Shown: one piece after another, positions 1 through 9,316 of the stretch
Position numbering within the stretch: the first letter of the stretch is position 1
Layout of the letters: each line of letters begins with the position of its first letter
Assembly (NCBI GenBank): GCA_050185515.1
Contig: JBFWZG010000104.1
Coordinates: 1 to 13,315, forward strand
DNA length: 13,315 nt
Direction of reading: 5' to 3'
Origin: JAQSWP01 sp050185515
GTDB lineage: Bacteria; Pseudomonadota; Alphaproteobacteria; Reyranellales; JAQSWP01
Position numbers and translations under genes: made by a program
The notes under the pieces: model-generated
What the model saw: the letters and a program-made list of their open reading frames with translations, nothing else
Databases searched by the model: none
Told to the model about the DNA's origin: nothing

Positions 1-2
1 CG

Positions 3-1412
3 GGTTCCCTCAGCGCCAGCTTGCAGTCCTATCTCAGGAATGCCCCGGCGCCGGTCTTCCATGCCGGTGTCGATCGCGACGGCAAGCGCGTCGTGCTGCA
101 TCTGACCGGCGACGCGCCGATCGCCGCTCTCAAGGAAGGGGCAGCGAAGGCTCTGGCGGCGTCCGGCCTCGATGCCGAGATCGTCGTTCGCCAGCATGAC
201 GCCCGCCGCATCGCCGGCAGCCGGACGCTGGAAGAACTGGTCAGGCCGTTCGAACATCAGGCCAATCTGTTCGATCCGACGGCCATCGTCGGTCGCGCCA
301 TGGTCGTGGTCGGTGCCGTGCGCGAAGCGCGTGCCGAGCTTGGCGCCGGGCTGCGCGGCGTGTTCCTAGATCCCGTCGCGCGCATTCTCTACGTCGTCGC
401 CAAACCGGGTATGGAGGCCGAGCGCGCCGCAGCCGCCGTTCTCGCTGCGGTCGATCGGGCAACCGAGCGCACCGGCAGCCGCTTCAACCGTCCACCGCTC
501 AGCGTGCTGATCGTGGACGCCCTGCCGCTGCGCCCACTGGTCGCCGTCGATCGCGCCTCACGGCGCCTGGTGCCGGTTCAGGGGAGCGCGAAGACGGTCC
601 GCAATGTGCTCGCCGGCGTCGCCGCGGCGCTCGGCGTTGGCGGTATCGCGACCGTTGCCGTTGCCCAGCAGGGCGGTCCGGCCGTTTCGGGCGTCAACGC
701 CAAGGTCGACGCCCGCGGCGGCTTCGTGAAGACAGAGGGTGGCGGAATCGATGGGGCCGCCGGTTTTGCAGGTGCGGCGCTGACGGCGCCGATCGGTCAG
801 CAGTTCGGTATCCAGGTCGACGGCGCCGCCGGATCAGCCGACGGACGCTTCTATTGGGGCGCCGGTGCGCATCTGTTCTGGCGCGATCCGACGAAAGGCC
901 TGCTGGGCATATATGGCCAGCACGGCGAGATGAAGGATGCAGGCGTTTCGCGGCTCGGCATCGAGGGCGACGCCTATTTCGGCCGCTTCACCCTTGGTGG
1001 CAACGTCGCCTACCAGTGGGGCAACCGCAGCAGCAGGATCGAGGTCGACGACGGCATCGTCGCCGGCGTCAACCTGAAGTTCTACATCAGCGACAACTTC
1101 ATGGTCCGGGCCGGTGGCGGCATCGAGGCTGGCAGCGGCTTCGGCCGCGGCGGCTTCGAGTTCCAGCCCGGCTTCGCAGCTCTGCCGGGCCTGTCGATTT
1201 TCGCCGATGCAGGCGGCGGCTCGAACAGCAACGTCTACGCCCTGGCCGGTATCCGTTACTACTTCGGCGACAACAAGACGCTGATCCGCCGTCATCGCGA
1301 GGACGATCCGGACACCGTGCCGCTCACCGAACTTAACGTGTTCGAGAAGCGCAAGACCGGATCGGCCGTCGGTGGATCGGGCGGCGGTCCCGGCGGCGGG
1401 CAGACCGAGTAG
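3..1412 (+). CDS. Unrecognised protein with internal signal-like segment and beta-rich C-terminal domain (5' partial)
   Basis: I do not recognise this gene. The frame is open to the left edge with no stop, and the first start-like codon is a TTG at 21, so the true start probably lies outside the window. Counting from that TTG, residues 1-190 form an alpha/beta-looking region with hydrophobic stretches (near 92-101 and 160-170). Residues 193-217 are a hydrophobic Ala/Gly/Val stretch ending AVAQQ, which resembles a signal peptide with its cleavage site. Residues 218-417 are glycine-rich with alternating polar and aromatic residues and repeated strand-like units (such as FYWGAGAHLFW and YALAGIRYYF), which suggests an outer-membrane beta-barrel. 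The tail carries RRHREDD and a GGSGGGPGGG run before the stop. Function is unknown; the barrel is inferred from composition only. A hairpin follows the stop. Confidence 0.7.
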   Translation, partial: GSLSASLQSYLRNAPAPVFHAGVDRDGKRVVLHLTGDAPIAALKEGAAKALAASGLDAEIVVRQHDARRIAGSRTLEELVRPFEHQANLFDPTAIVGRAMVVVGAVREARAELGAGLRGVFLDPVARILYVVAKPGMEAERAAAAVLAAVDRATERTGSRFNRPPLSVLIVDALPLRPLVAVDRASRRLVPVQGSAKTVRNVLAGVAAALGVGGIATVAVAQQGGPAVSGVNAKVDARGGFVKTEGGGIDGAAGFAGAALTAPIGQQFGIQVDGAAGSADGRFYWGAGAHLFWRDPTKGLLGIYGQHGEMKDAGVSRLGIEGDAYFGRFTLGGNVAYQWGNRSSRIEVDDGIVAGVNLKFYISDNFMVRAGGGIEAGSGFGRGGFEFQPGFAALPGLSIFADAGGGSNSNVYALAGIRYYFGDNKTLIRRHREDDPDTVPLTELNVFEKRKTGSAVGGSGGGPGGGQTE

Positions 1413-1441
1413 CAGACGCCTCAAGACAGTCTTGGTTCGAG

Positions 1442-1462
1442 GGCCGGTGGTTTCCGCCGGCC
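1442..1462 (+). terminator. Possible intrinsic terminator after the first gene
   Basis: A 9-bp stem with one G-T wobble (GGCCGGTGG against CCGCCGGCC) encloses a TTT loop, 30 bases past the stop of the upstream gene. The sequence after it (TTCGCCGTTTC) has only short T runs, so termination would be weak or Rho-assisted. Confidence 0.4.
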
Positions 1463-1517
1463 TTCGCCGTTTCGGGCTTATTCGCGCCTATCTCACAGCA
1501 GAGGTCGAACTTCCCGC

Positions 1518-2705
1518 ATGGCACGCGTTCTGATCGGCTGGGAACTGGCATCGAGCCCAGACCTACTTCTGGACATGGCCGACATGGCTTATGAACTGGT
1601 TCGGCGCGGCCACGATGTCCAGCTGGCGGCGGGCGATCCGGTCACGCTGGCGACCGTGCTCGACGTCCGCCTGGCCGACAGAATCCTGCCCGCCCCGGTA
1701 CCGTCGCTGCGCGCCGATCTGGTGATGAAGCCGCCCAGGGAAGGGGGGCTCGCCGACAAACTCGCCCTACAGGGATTTGCCGCGCCGCCGCTGCTGGCGG
1801 CGCTGGCCGTGGCCTGGCGTAACCTGGCGCGTGCGGTACCGACCGACGTCGCCGTCGCCGTGGGCGCCCCCGTACTCGCCTTCGCCATGCGTGGCCAACG
1901 CCCTCTGATCATCGCCGGCTCGGCCGAAACCCTTCCCCCGGTGACGGGCGGGCCGCTGCCTAGGCTGCACGCCAATATCGCGCCGGTGCTGAGCGAGGTG
2001 CAGATCGTGCAGAACGCCAATGCCGCCGCAGAGATGATCGGCGCAAGCGCGATTGCCGCCAGCGGTCAACTGCTGGCGGCTGACCGCGCCGTGTCCTACG
2101 GCCTGGCGTTGTGCGATCCCTATGCCAGCCTCCGGCGCGAGCGTACGGCCGGCCCCTTGCTGAGGCCGCCCTCGCCTGTGACGCCGGCCGACCGCCCGGC
2201 GATGACGGCCGTGCTCGACATCCAGTTCCCCAATGTCGAGACGCTGGTCATGGCGCTGACGGATTTCGGCCAGACGCCGGTGCATGTCCACGTTCGGGGA
2301 ATGACCCAGCCGATGCACGCCTATCTGCTCGAGAACCCCGCCATCACCGTCCACCCCTCGGCAGGCGAGGCCCTGGCCATGGCCCCGCAATCGAGCTTTG
2401 TGCTGCACCATGCGGGCGCCCGCGTCGCCACACACTGTCTGGGTCTGGGGGTGCCGCAGATTCTGCTGCCGTTCACCGTCGAGCAGAATGCGGTGGCCGA
2501 CATGCTGCAGCGCGCCAACGCCGGCTTTCGTATCGGCGCCGCCAGCGATCCCGCCGCCATTGCCGATACGCTGGCGCGCCTGTTCCGCAATCTCGACATG
2601 GTGCAGAACGCCCAGCATGCGGCGCGTCAGATTGCGCTCGATCCGCCGGCTCCCGCGTTGCCGTCGATCGTCGCGGCGGTCGAGGAACTGGCTGGCGCCG
2701 CCTGA
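1518..2705 (+). CDS. GT-B-fold (family 1-like) glycosyltransferase-like protein, motifs degenerate
   Basis: This 395-residue protein has the layout of macrolide/UDP-glycosyltransferase-type GT-B enzymes, which move a sugar from a nucleotide donor to an acceptor. The N-terminus (RVLIGWEL at 3-10, then an amphipathic helix and RRGHDV at 29-34) matches the first Rossmann strand and helix of that group. The C-terminal half carries the donor-site region: VLHHAGA (295-301), LGLGVPQILLPF (308-319) and VEQNAVAD (321-328). Two signatures are eroded. The Gly-rich GxGH turn after WEL is replaced by ASSPDLLL, and the usual HHGGxGT is HHAGARVAT. Catalysis is therefore uncertain, and donor and acceptor are unknown. 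An AGAGG lies 13 bases before the ATG, a long spacing. The gene ends 6 bases from a convergent gene. Confidence 0.7.
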   Translation: MARVLIGWELASSPDLLLDMADMAYELVRRGHDVQLAAGDPVTLATVLDVRLADRILPAPVPSLRADLVMKPPREGGLADKLALQGFAAPPLLAALAVAWRNLARAVPTDVAVAVGAPVLAFAMRGQRPLIIAGSAETLPPVTGGPLPRLHANIAPVLSEVQIVQNANAAAEMIGASAIAASGQLLAADRAVSYGLALCDPYASLRRERTAGPLLRPPSPVTPADRPAMTAVLDIQFPNVETLVMALTDFGQTPVHVHVRGMTQPMHAYLLENPAITVHPSAGEALAMAPQSSFVLHHAGARVATHCLGLGVPQILLPFTVEQNAVADMLQRANAGFRIGAASDPAAIADTLARLFRNLDMVQNAQHAARQIALDPPAPALPSIVAAVEELAGAA

Positions 2706-2711
2706 AGTCTC

Positions 2712-3680
2712 TCAGTCGGAGTCGGAGACGGCGTTGCCCGGCAGGGTACCGAGCGCCCAGCGCAGACGCTTGATGCGCTGCCGCAATCCATGCTCGCGAT
2801 TTCCGAGGCTGGCGCGCATCACCTGGGTGCGGCTGGCGCGTCCCAGCAGGTAGAGGTTGATCATCCGCCACTCGTTGCGGTCGAGATCGACGTCGAACTC
2901 GATGCCGTTGCGGCGCAGGATCTGGCGGACGCAGAAGGCACGCCACTCGATGCGCCTGATGTCGCCTTCGCGTATGTCGCGGGTGCGTTTATGGGTCTCC
3001 CGTCCAGCGGCGTAGAAATTGGCGCCATGGATGCGTCGATAGGCGAGGCCTTCGGGATGGGCGGCGAGGCGCGTCATCATGATGCTGCAGTCGGCCAGGA
3101 TCGAGTCGGCGCCTTCGCGATTGGGATAGGTCTGGATCGGCACGATGCGGCGCACGAGATCGGTGCGCATGAAGATCGTCGACATCACCGTATGCCAGTA
3201 GGAGCCACCGCTCTTCAAGTAGCCCCTGCGAAAATCTGCAGGCAGCAACGTCACCGGTTCGGCGCCGCTGAGCGCGTTGCCGTGAAGATCGGTGTTGACG
3301 TAGCGATGGTAAAGAAAGCCGGCGTCCGGCCGCTGTGCGGCCAGCGCCACCATCTTTTCGATTTTCGACGGCACCCAGAAATCGTCGGAATCGAGAAACG
3401 CCATGTAGTCGCCGCGTGCGGCCGCAGCGGCAAGATTGACGGCGTTGGCCTGGCCGCCATTGGCGCTGAGGATCGGCCTGACGCGGTCGCCGTATGAGGC
3501 GATGATCTCGCGCGAATGGTCGGTCGAGCCGTCGTCGACCACGATCAGTTCCATGCGGGGGTAGGTCTGGCGCAGCACGCTGCCAATGGCGTTGTGCAGA
3601 TAGCGTCCGTAATTGTAGTTGTTGACGACCGCCGTGATCAGCGGCTCGTCCGCAGCGCCCGCGCGGTCGCCGGCCGGCAT
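2712..3680 (-). CDS. Family 2 (GT-A) glycosyltransferase
   Basis: This is a 322-residue inverting GT-A glycosyltransferase of family 2. The N-terminal nucleotide-sugar domain shows ITAVVNNYNYGRYL (15-28), the QTYPRMELIVVDDGSTD segment with the DDG triad at 49-51, NGGQANAVN (74-82), and DSDD at 97-100, the metal-binding DxD equivalent. The C-terminal third (about 230-310) is rich in Arg and lacks clear membrane helices, so the enzyme is probably cytoplasmic or peripherally membrane-bound. Substrate is unknown; such enzymes build surface polysaccharide, glycolipid or glycoprotein. The start lies 5 bases after the stop of the glutaryl-CoA dehydrogenase gene with only a poor ribosome binding site (GAGAAAG), so translation is likely coupled. 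It is the last gene of this minus-strand unit and converges on the other glycosyltransferase-like gene. Confidence 0.88.
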   Translation of the reverse strand: MPAGDRAGAADEPLITAVVNNYNYGRYLHNAIGSVLRQTYPRMELIVVDDGSTDHSREIIASYGDRVRPILSANGGQANAVNLAAAAARGDYMAFLDSDDFWVPSKIEKMVALAAQRPDAGFLYHRYVNTDLHGNALSGAEPVTLLPADFRRGYLKSGGSYWHTVMSTIFMRTDLVRRIVPIQTYPNREGADSILADCSIMMTRLAAHPEGLAYRRIHGANFYAAGRETHKRTRDIREGDIRRIEWRAFCVRQILRRNGIEFDVDLDRNEWRMINLYLLGRASRTQVMRASLGNREHGLRQRIKRLRWALGTLPGNAVSDSD

Positions 3681-3685
3681 CTTTC

Positions 3686-4915
3686 TCAGCCGGCGCTGAA
3701 TGCCTGCAGGCCGGTCATGGCGCGCCCCAGAATCAGCGCATGCACGTCGTGCGTGCCCTCGTAGGTGTTTACGGCCTCGAGGTTCATGACGTGCCGGATG
3801 ACGTGGTACTCGTCGGAAATTCCGTTGCCTCCGTGCATGTCGCGGGCGGTGCGGGCAATGTCCAGCGCCTTGCCGCAGTTATTGCGCTTGATCAGCGAAA
3901 TCATTTCCGGCTGCTCGCGATGCTCGTCGCGCAGCCGGCCGACGCGCAGGCAGGCCTGCAGGCCAAGCGCGATTTCGGTCTGCATGTCGGCCAGCTTCTT
4001 CTGGATCAGCTGGTTGGCGGCCAGCGGCCGGTTGAATTGCTTGCGGTCGAGCGTGTACTGGCGCGCCTGCATCCAGCAGAATTCCGCCGCACCCATGGCG
4101 CCCCAGGCGATGCCGTAACGGGCGGAATTTAGGCAGGAGAAGGGGCCGCGGAGGCCCGAGACGTTGGGCAGGATGTTCTCGGCTGGCACGAACACATTGT
4201 CCATGGCGATCTCGCCGGTGATCGAGGCCCGCAGGCTGAACTTGCCTTCGATCTTCGGCGTCGTCAGGCCCTTCATGCCGCGTTCCAGTATGAAGCCGCG
4301 AATGGCGCCGCCGTCGAGCTTGGCCCACACCACCAGCACGTCGGCGATCGGCGAGTTGGTGATCCACATCTTGGCGCCGCTGAGTTCAAAGCCGCCGGGC
4401 ACCGTCGTGGCGCGTGTCTTCATGCCACCGGGATCGGATCCGTGGTCGGGCTCGGTCAGGCCGAAGCAGCCGACCCATTCTCCGGTCGCCAGCTTCGGCA
4501 GATACTTCATGCGCTGCTCTTCGGTGCCGAACTCGTAGATCGGATACATCACCAGGGACGATTGCACGCTCATCGCCGAACGGTAGCCGCTGTCGACACG
4601 CTCGACTTCGCGGGCGATCAGCCCGTAGGAGACGTAGTTGACTTCCGAGCAGCCGTACTTGGCCGGCAAAACGGCTCCCAGCAGGCCGAGCGCGCCCATT
4701 TCGTTGATGATCTCGCGGTCGAACTTCTCGTGGCGATTGGCCTCGAGCACGCGGCTCATCAGCCGCTCCTGGCAATAGTCGCGCGCGGTGTCGCGGATGG
4801 CGCGCTCCTCTTCGCTCAACTGCTCGTCGAGCAGGAACGGATCCTCCCACGCGAAGCCCCGCGCGGCATGGCTTCTGGCGTCGGTCTTGGCAGCAGCTGA
4901 TTTCGGCGGCGTCAT
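3686..4915 (-). CDS. gcdH: Glutaryl-CoA dehydrogenase
   Basis: This FAD-dependent acyl-CoA dehydrogenase oxidatively decarboxylates glutaryl-CoA to crotonyl-CoA in lysine, tryptophan and some aromatic degradation, passing electrons to electron-transfer flavoprotein. The 409 residues align from memory along their length with mitochondrial GCDH: WEDPFLLDEQL (23-33), YCQERLM (47-53), ERVDSGYRSAMSVQSSLVM (105-123), CFGLTEPDHGSDP (150-162), WITNSP (184-189), KFSLRAS (225-231), RNNCGKALDIAR (344-355) and TYEGTHDVHALILGR (384-398). Glu386 is the expected catalytic base. The ATG at 4915 is chosen because GGGAG lies 8 bases upstream and the protein then has family length; the frame stays open to 5098, but that extension (arginine-rich, unlike the family) is rejected. 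It is divergent from livH and followed 5 bases later by a glycosyltransferase gene. Confidence 0.96.
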   Translation of the reverse strand: MTPPKSAAAKTDARSHAARGFAWEDPFLLDEQLSEEERAIRDTARDYCQERLMSRVLEANRHEKFDREIINEMGALGLLGAVLPAKYGCSEVNYVSYGLIAREVERVDSGYRSAMSVQSSLVMYPIYEFGTEEQRMKYLPKLATGEWVGCFGLTEPDHGSDPGGMKTRATTVPGGFELSGAKMWITNSPIADVLVVWAKLDGGAIRGFILERGMKGLTTPKIEGKFSLRASITGEIAMDNVFVPAENILPNVSGLRGPFSCLNSARYGIAWGAMGAAEFCWMQARQYTLDRKQFNRPLAANQLIQKKLADMQTEIALGLQACLRVGRLRDEHREQPEMISLIKRNNCGKALDIARTARDMHGGNGISDEYHVIRHVMNLEAVNTYEGTHDVHALILGRAMTGLQAFSAG

Positions 4916-4923
4916 GGCGCGGT

Positions 4924-4928
4924 CTCCC
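4924..4928 (-). promoter_or_regulatory. Ribosome binding site fixing the gcdH start
   Basis: GGGAG on the minus strand lies 8 bases before the ATG at 4915. It supports this start over the longer open frame reaching 5098. Confidence 0.6.
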
Positions 4929-4995
4929 GGATGCGGACGGTCTTCGCCGCCAAGGCGACGGCGGCGCTGGTTTAACGTGCTTCGCGGTCCCGGCC

Positions 4996-5016
4996 AAGGC
5001 GGTTTGCCGCCTTTTT
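4996..5016 (+). terminator. Terminator-like hairpin in the livH leader
   Basis: A perfect 7-bp stem (AAGGCGG, TTTG loop, CCGCCTT) ends in five Ts on the plus strand, the form of an intrinsic terminator. No plus-strand gene lies directly upstream, so it may be an attenuator in a long liv leader, a stop for antisense transcripts from gcdH, or an insulator upstream of a closer livH promoter. The minus strand has no U run after the stem. Confidence 0.5.
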
Positions 5017-5121
5017 CCAAGGTTTTAGCCCTTGCCCGGAACTGACGCCTTCTAGCATATTGCAGAAAAGCCGTCGCGGCACGTACCGCGGCCGGCATTC
5101 ACAGGCAGGGGTGTCGCGACG

Positions 5122-5136
5122 CGGACCGCGGGTCCG
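5122..5136 (+). promoter_or_regulatory. Hairpin just upstream of the livH ribosome binding site
   Basis: CGGACC and GGTCCG form a perfect 6-bp stem around a GCG loop, ending 3 bases before the AGGGGG ribosome binding site (5140-5145) of livH. It could influence ribosome access. In such GC-rich DNA a chance hairpin is also possible. Confidence 0.3.
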
Positions 5137-5148
5137 GGCAGGGGGCGT

Positions 5149-6063
5149 ATGGAGTATTTTCTCCAGCAGTTGATCAACGGGGTCACGCTGGGCGCGATCT
5201 ACGGCCTGATCGCCATCGGCTACACGATGGTCTACGGCATCATCGGCATGATCAATTTCGCCCATGGCGAGATCTACATGATCGGCGCTTTCATCGCGGT
5301 CATCTGCTTCGCCATCCTCGGGCTGCTCGGCATCACCTGGCTGCCGCTGGCGCTGATGATCGTGCTGCTGGTGTCGATGACGATAACCTCGCTGTACGGG
5401 TGGACGGTCGAGCGCATCGCCTATCGGCCGCTGCGCGGTTCGCCGCGACTGGCGCCGCTGATCTCCGCTATCGGCATGTCGATCTTCCTGCAGAACTACG
5501 TGCAGATCAGCCAGGGCGCCAAGATCAAGCCGCTGCCGCCGATGATCCGTGGCGGCTTCGAACTGATGGAGGGTGCGAACTTCACCGTCAACATCTCCTA
5601 CCTCCAGATCATCATCATCCTGCTGACCGTAGCGCTGATGGCCGGCTTTTCATGGGTGATCGCAACCACGCCGTTGGGTCGCGCCCAGCGCGCCTGCGAG
5701 CAGGACCGGGTAATGGCCTCGCTGCTGGGCGTCCACACCGACCGCACGATCTCGCTTACCTTCGTTATGGGCGCGCTGCTGGCGGCGGTCGCCGGCGTCA
5801 TGGTGACGCTCTACTACGGCGTGGTCGATTTCTACATCGGCTTTCTCGCCGGGCTGAAGGCCTTCACCGCCGCGGTGCTCGGCGGGATCGGCAGCCTGCC
5901 GGGCGCCATGCTGGGCGGTTTGCTGATCGGCCTCATCGAGGCGTTCTGGTCGGCCTATTTCAGCATCGAGTACAAGGACGTGGCGGTGTTCGCCATCCTC
6001 GTCATCGTGCTGATCTTCCGGCCTACCGGGCTGCTCGGCTCGCCCGACGTCGAGAAGGTCTGA
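5149..6063 (+). CDS. livH: Branched-chain amino acid ABC transporter, permease LivH
   Basis: This is one of the two inner-membrane permeases of the high-affinity leucine/isoleucine/valine importer. The 304 residues (usual family length) are mostly hydrophobic helices, starting with QQLINGVTLGAIYGLIAIGY and the family-typical MVYGIIGMINFAHGEIYMIG (27-46). The cytoplasmic loop that contacts the ATPase (EAA-type) is GRAQRACEQDRVMASLLG (177-194), and VLGGIGSLPGAMLGG (243-257) and IFRPTGLLG (289-297) close the protein. AGGGGG lies 3 bases before the ATG across a CGT spacer. It is the first gene of the operon; livM starts 1 base after its stop. Expression probably depends on the structured 233-base upstream region. 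Confidence 0.97.
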   Translation: MEYFLQQLINGVTLGAIYGLIAIGYTMVYGIIGMINFAHGEIYMIGAFIAVICFAILGLLGITWLPLALMIVLLVSMTITSLYGWTVERIAYRPLRGSPRLAPLISAIGMSIFLQNYVQISQGAKIKPLPPMIRGGFELMEGANFTVNISYLQIIIILLTVALMAGFSWVIATTPLGRAQRACEQDRVMASLLGVHTDRTISLTFVMGALLAAVAGVMVTLYYGVVDFYIGFLAGLKAFTAAVLGGIGSLPGAMLGGLLIGLIEAFWSAYFSIEYKDVAVFAILVIVLIFRPTGLLGSPDVEKV

Positions 6064-6064
6064 C

Positions 6065-7359
<1,295 letters not shown>

Positions 7360-7363
<4 letters not shown>

Positions 7364-8186
7364 CGGCGCCGCTGCTGCAGGTCGAGCATCTGACCATGCG
7401 CTTCGGCGGGCTCGTGGCGGTCGACGACGTTTCGTTCGCCGCCGCGCCGGACCACATCACCGCCATCATCGGTCCCAACGGCGCGGGCAAGACGACCGTG
7501 TTCAATTGCATCGCCGGCTTCTACAAGCCCAGCGTCGGGCGGCTGACGTTGCGGCGGGAAGGCCGCGAGTACCTGCTGGAGCGCATGCAGGGCCATCACA
7601 TCGCCCAGCACGCGAGAGTCGCGCGCACGTTCCAGAACATTCGCCTGTTCGGCAAGATGACCGTTCTCGAGAATCTGATCGTCGCCCAGCACAACAAGCT
7701 GATGCTGGCCTCGGGGTACACGGCGCTTGGGCTGTTCGGCTGGCCGGCGTACCGCCGCGCGGAGAAGGACGCGGTCGACAAGGCCCGCTACTGGCTGGAG
7801 CGAATCAACCTGGCCGGCATGGCGGATATCGCCGCCGCCGGGCTGCCCTATGGCGGGCAGAGGCGGCTGGAGATCGCGCGCGCCATGTGCACCGAGCCGG
7901 CACTGCTCTGCCTCGACGAGCCGGCTGCCGGCCTTAATCCGCGCGAATCGCACGAACTCAACGAACTGCTCATCTTCATACGCGACAACCACGATTGCGG
8001 CGTGCTGCTGATCGAGCACGACATGAGCGTCGTGATGCAGATTTCCGATCGCATCGTGGTGCTCGACTACGGCCGCAAGATCGCCGACGGTGCGCCCGCC
8101 GCGGTGCGGGCCGATCCCGCTGTCATCCGCGCCTATCTCGGCGACGAGGAGGATGCGGTGGAGCGCGAGCTGGCGGGGCAGGCCTG

Positions 8187-8187
<1 letters not shown>
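7360..8187 (+). CDS. livG: Branched-chain amino acid ABC transporter, ATP-binding protein LivG
   Basis: This is one of two cytoplasmic ATPases that drive the importer. The start is a GTG at 7360 overlapping the livM stop (GTGA), which gives 275 residues beginning TAPLLQVEHLTMRFGG. Visible parts are Walker A GPNGAGKTT (38-46), the Q-loop TFQNIRLFGKMTV (90-102), a signature in the LivG form LPYGGQRRLEIARAM (162-176), Walker B LLCLDEPAAGLNP (182-194) and the switch His in LLIEHDMSVVM (216-226). DYGRKIADG and IRAYLGDE near the end are typical of LivG. A roughly 12-residue acidic tail extends past the usual end. The open frame upstream of 7360 runs inside livM in another frame and is not part of this gene. 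Its stop overlaps the livF start (TGATG). Confidence 0.96.
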
Positions 8188-8899
<712 letters not shown>

Positions 8900-8900
<1 letters not shown>

Positions 8901-9280
8901 TGAACGAGATACTCGGCGCCGAAATTCCGGTCTTCATCGGCGTCATGGTGGTGCTGGCCGGCGGCTGCGGCTTTCTCATGGGCCAGGCGATTGCCGGCAC
9001 GTGGCGGCCGTACTGGCAGGTGGCGTTCTATTCGCTGTTGCTGGCTGCCAGCGGGCGATTCCTCGAGTTCGCCCTGTTCGAGGGCGAATTGCTGGCGCCT
9101 GTGCCATTCGTGGCCGGCTACGTCGCCGTGCTGGCGCTGTCGTCGCTCGGTTATCGGCTGACCCTGGCGGACCTGATGGTGCGTCAGTATCCATGGCTAT
9201 ACGAACGCGCCGATCCGTTTCGCTGGCGCGAGAAAGCCGGTTCGGCCGACAACCTTGCCGACCACGGTTCCAGCCACTAG
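8900..9280 (+). CDS. Small three-helix membrane protein of the liv operon (DUF6867-like)
   Basis: This 126-residue protein has three predicted membrane helices: about 8-30, 38-60 and 66-88. Landmark segments are TWRPYWQ (34-40), RFLEFALFEG (53-62), RQYPWLYER (95-103) and PFRWR (106-110), followed by a polar tail. From memory these match an uncharacterised family, which I believe is DUF6867, found directly after livF in many alphaproteobacterial liv operons; I could not verify the name. No function is established. Its ATG shares a base with the livF stop and the substrate-binding-protein gene follows 36 bases on, so it is made with the transporter and is probably an accessory, assembly or regulatory subunit in the inner membrane. 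That role is inferred from position only. Confidence 0.87.
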
Positions 9281-9316
9281 AGTCCGTTTCCAGTCGCATC
9301 AACAGGGAGATGCAAA

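Larger units (their letters stand above)
4916..5148. other. Divergent gcdH / livH intergenic control region
   Basis: This 233-base gap must hold the promoters of both divergent units. It contains a terminator-like hairpin facing livH (4996-5016), a second hairpin with 5-bp arms CGCGG and CCGCG (5075-5079, 5086-5090), and a third just before the livH ribosome binding site (5122-5136). The most AT-rich part is around 5051-5070. A weak sigma-70-like candidate for livH is TTGCCC (5032-5037) with CATATT (5056-5061), 18 bases apart; on the minus strand TATGCT falls in the same place as a possible gcdH -10. No regulator site is recognisable, and the promoter assignments are tentative. Confidence 0.5.

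Noticed and set aside
4916..5098. 61-residue N-terminal extension of glutaryl-CoA dehydrogenase
   Set aside because: The extension is arginine-rich and unlike the family, covers a hairpin-bearing control region, and the ATG at 4915 has a well-placed ribosome binding site.
7843..7887. LivG signature motif YGGQR instead of LSGGQ
   Set aside because: LivG proteins normally have a YGxQRRLEIAR form here (E. coli has YGDQRR), so it is not a defect.
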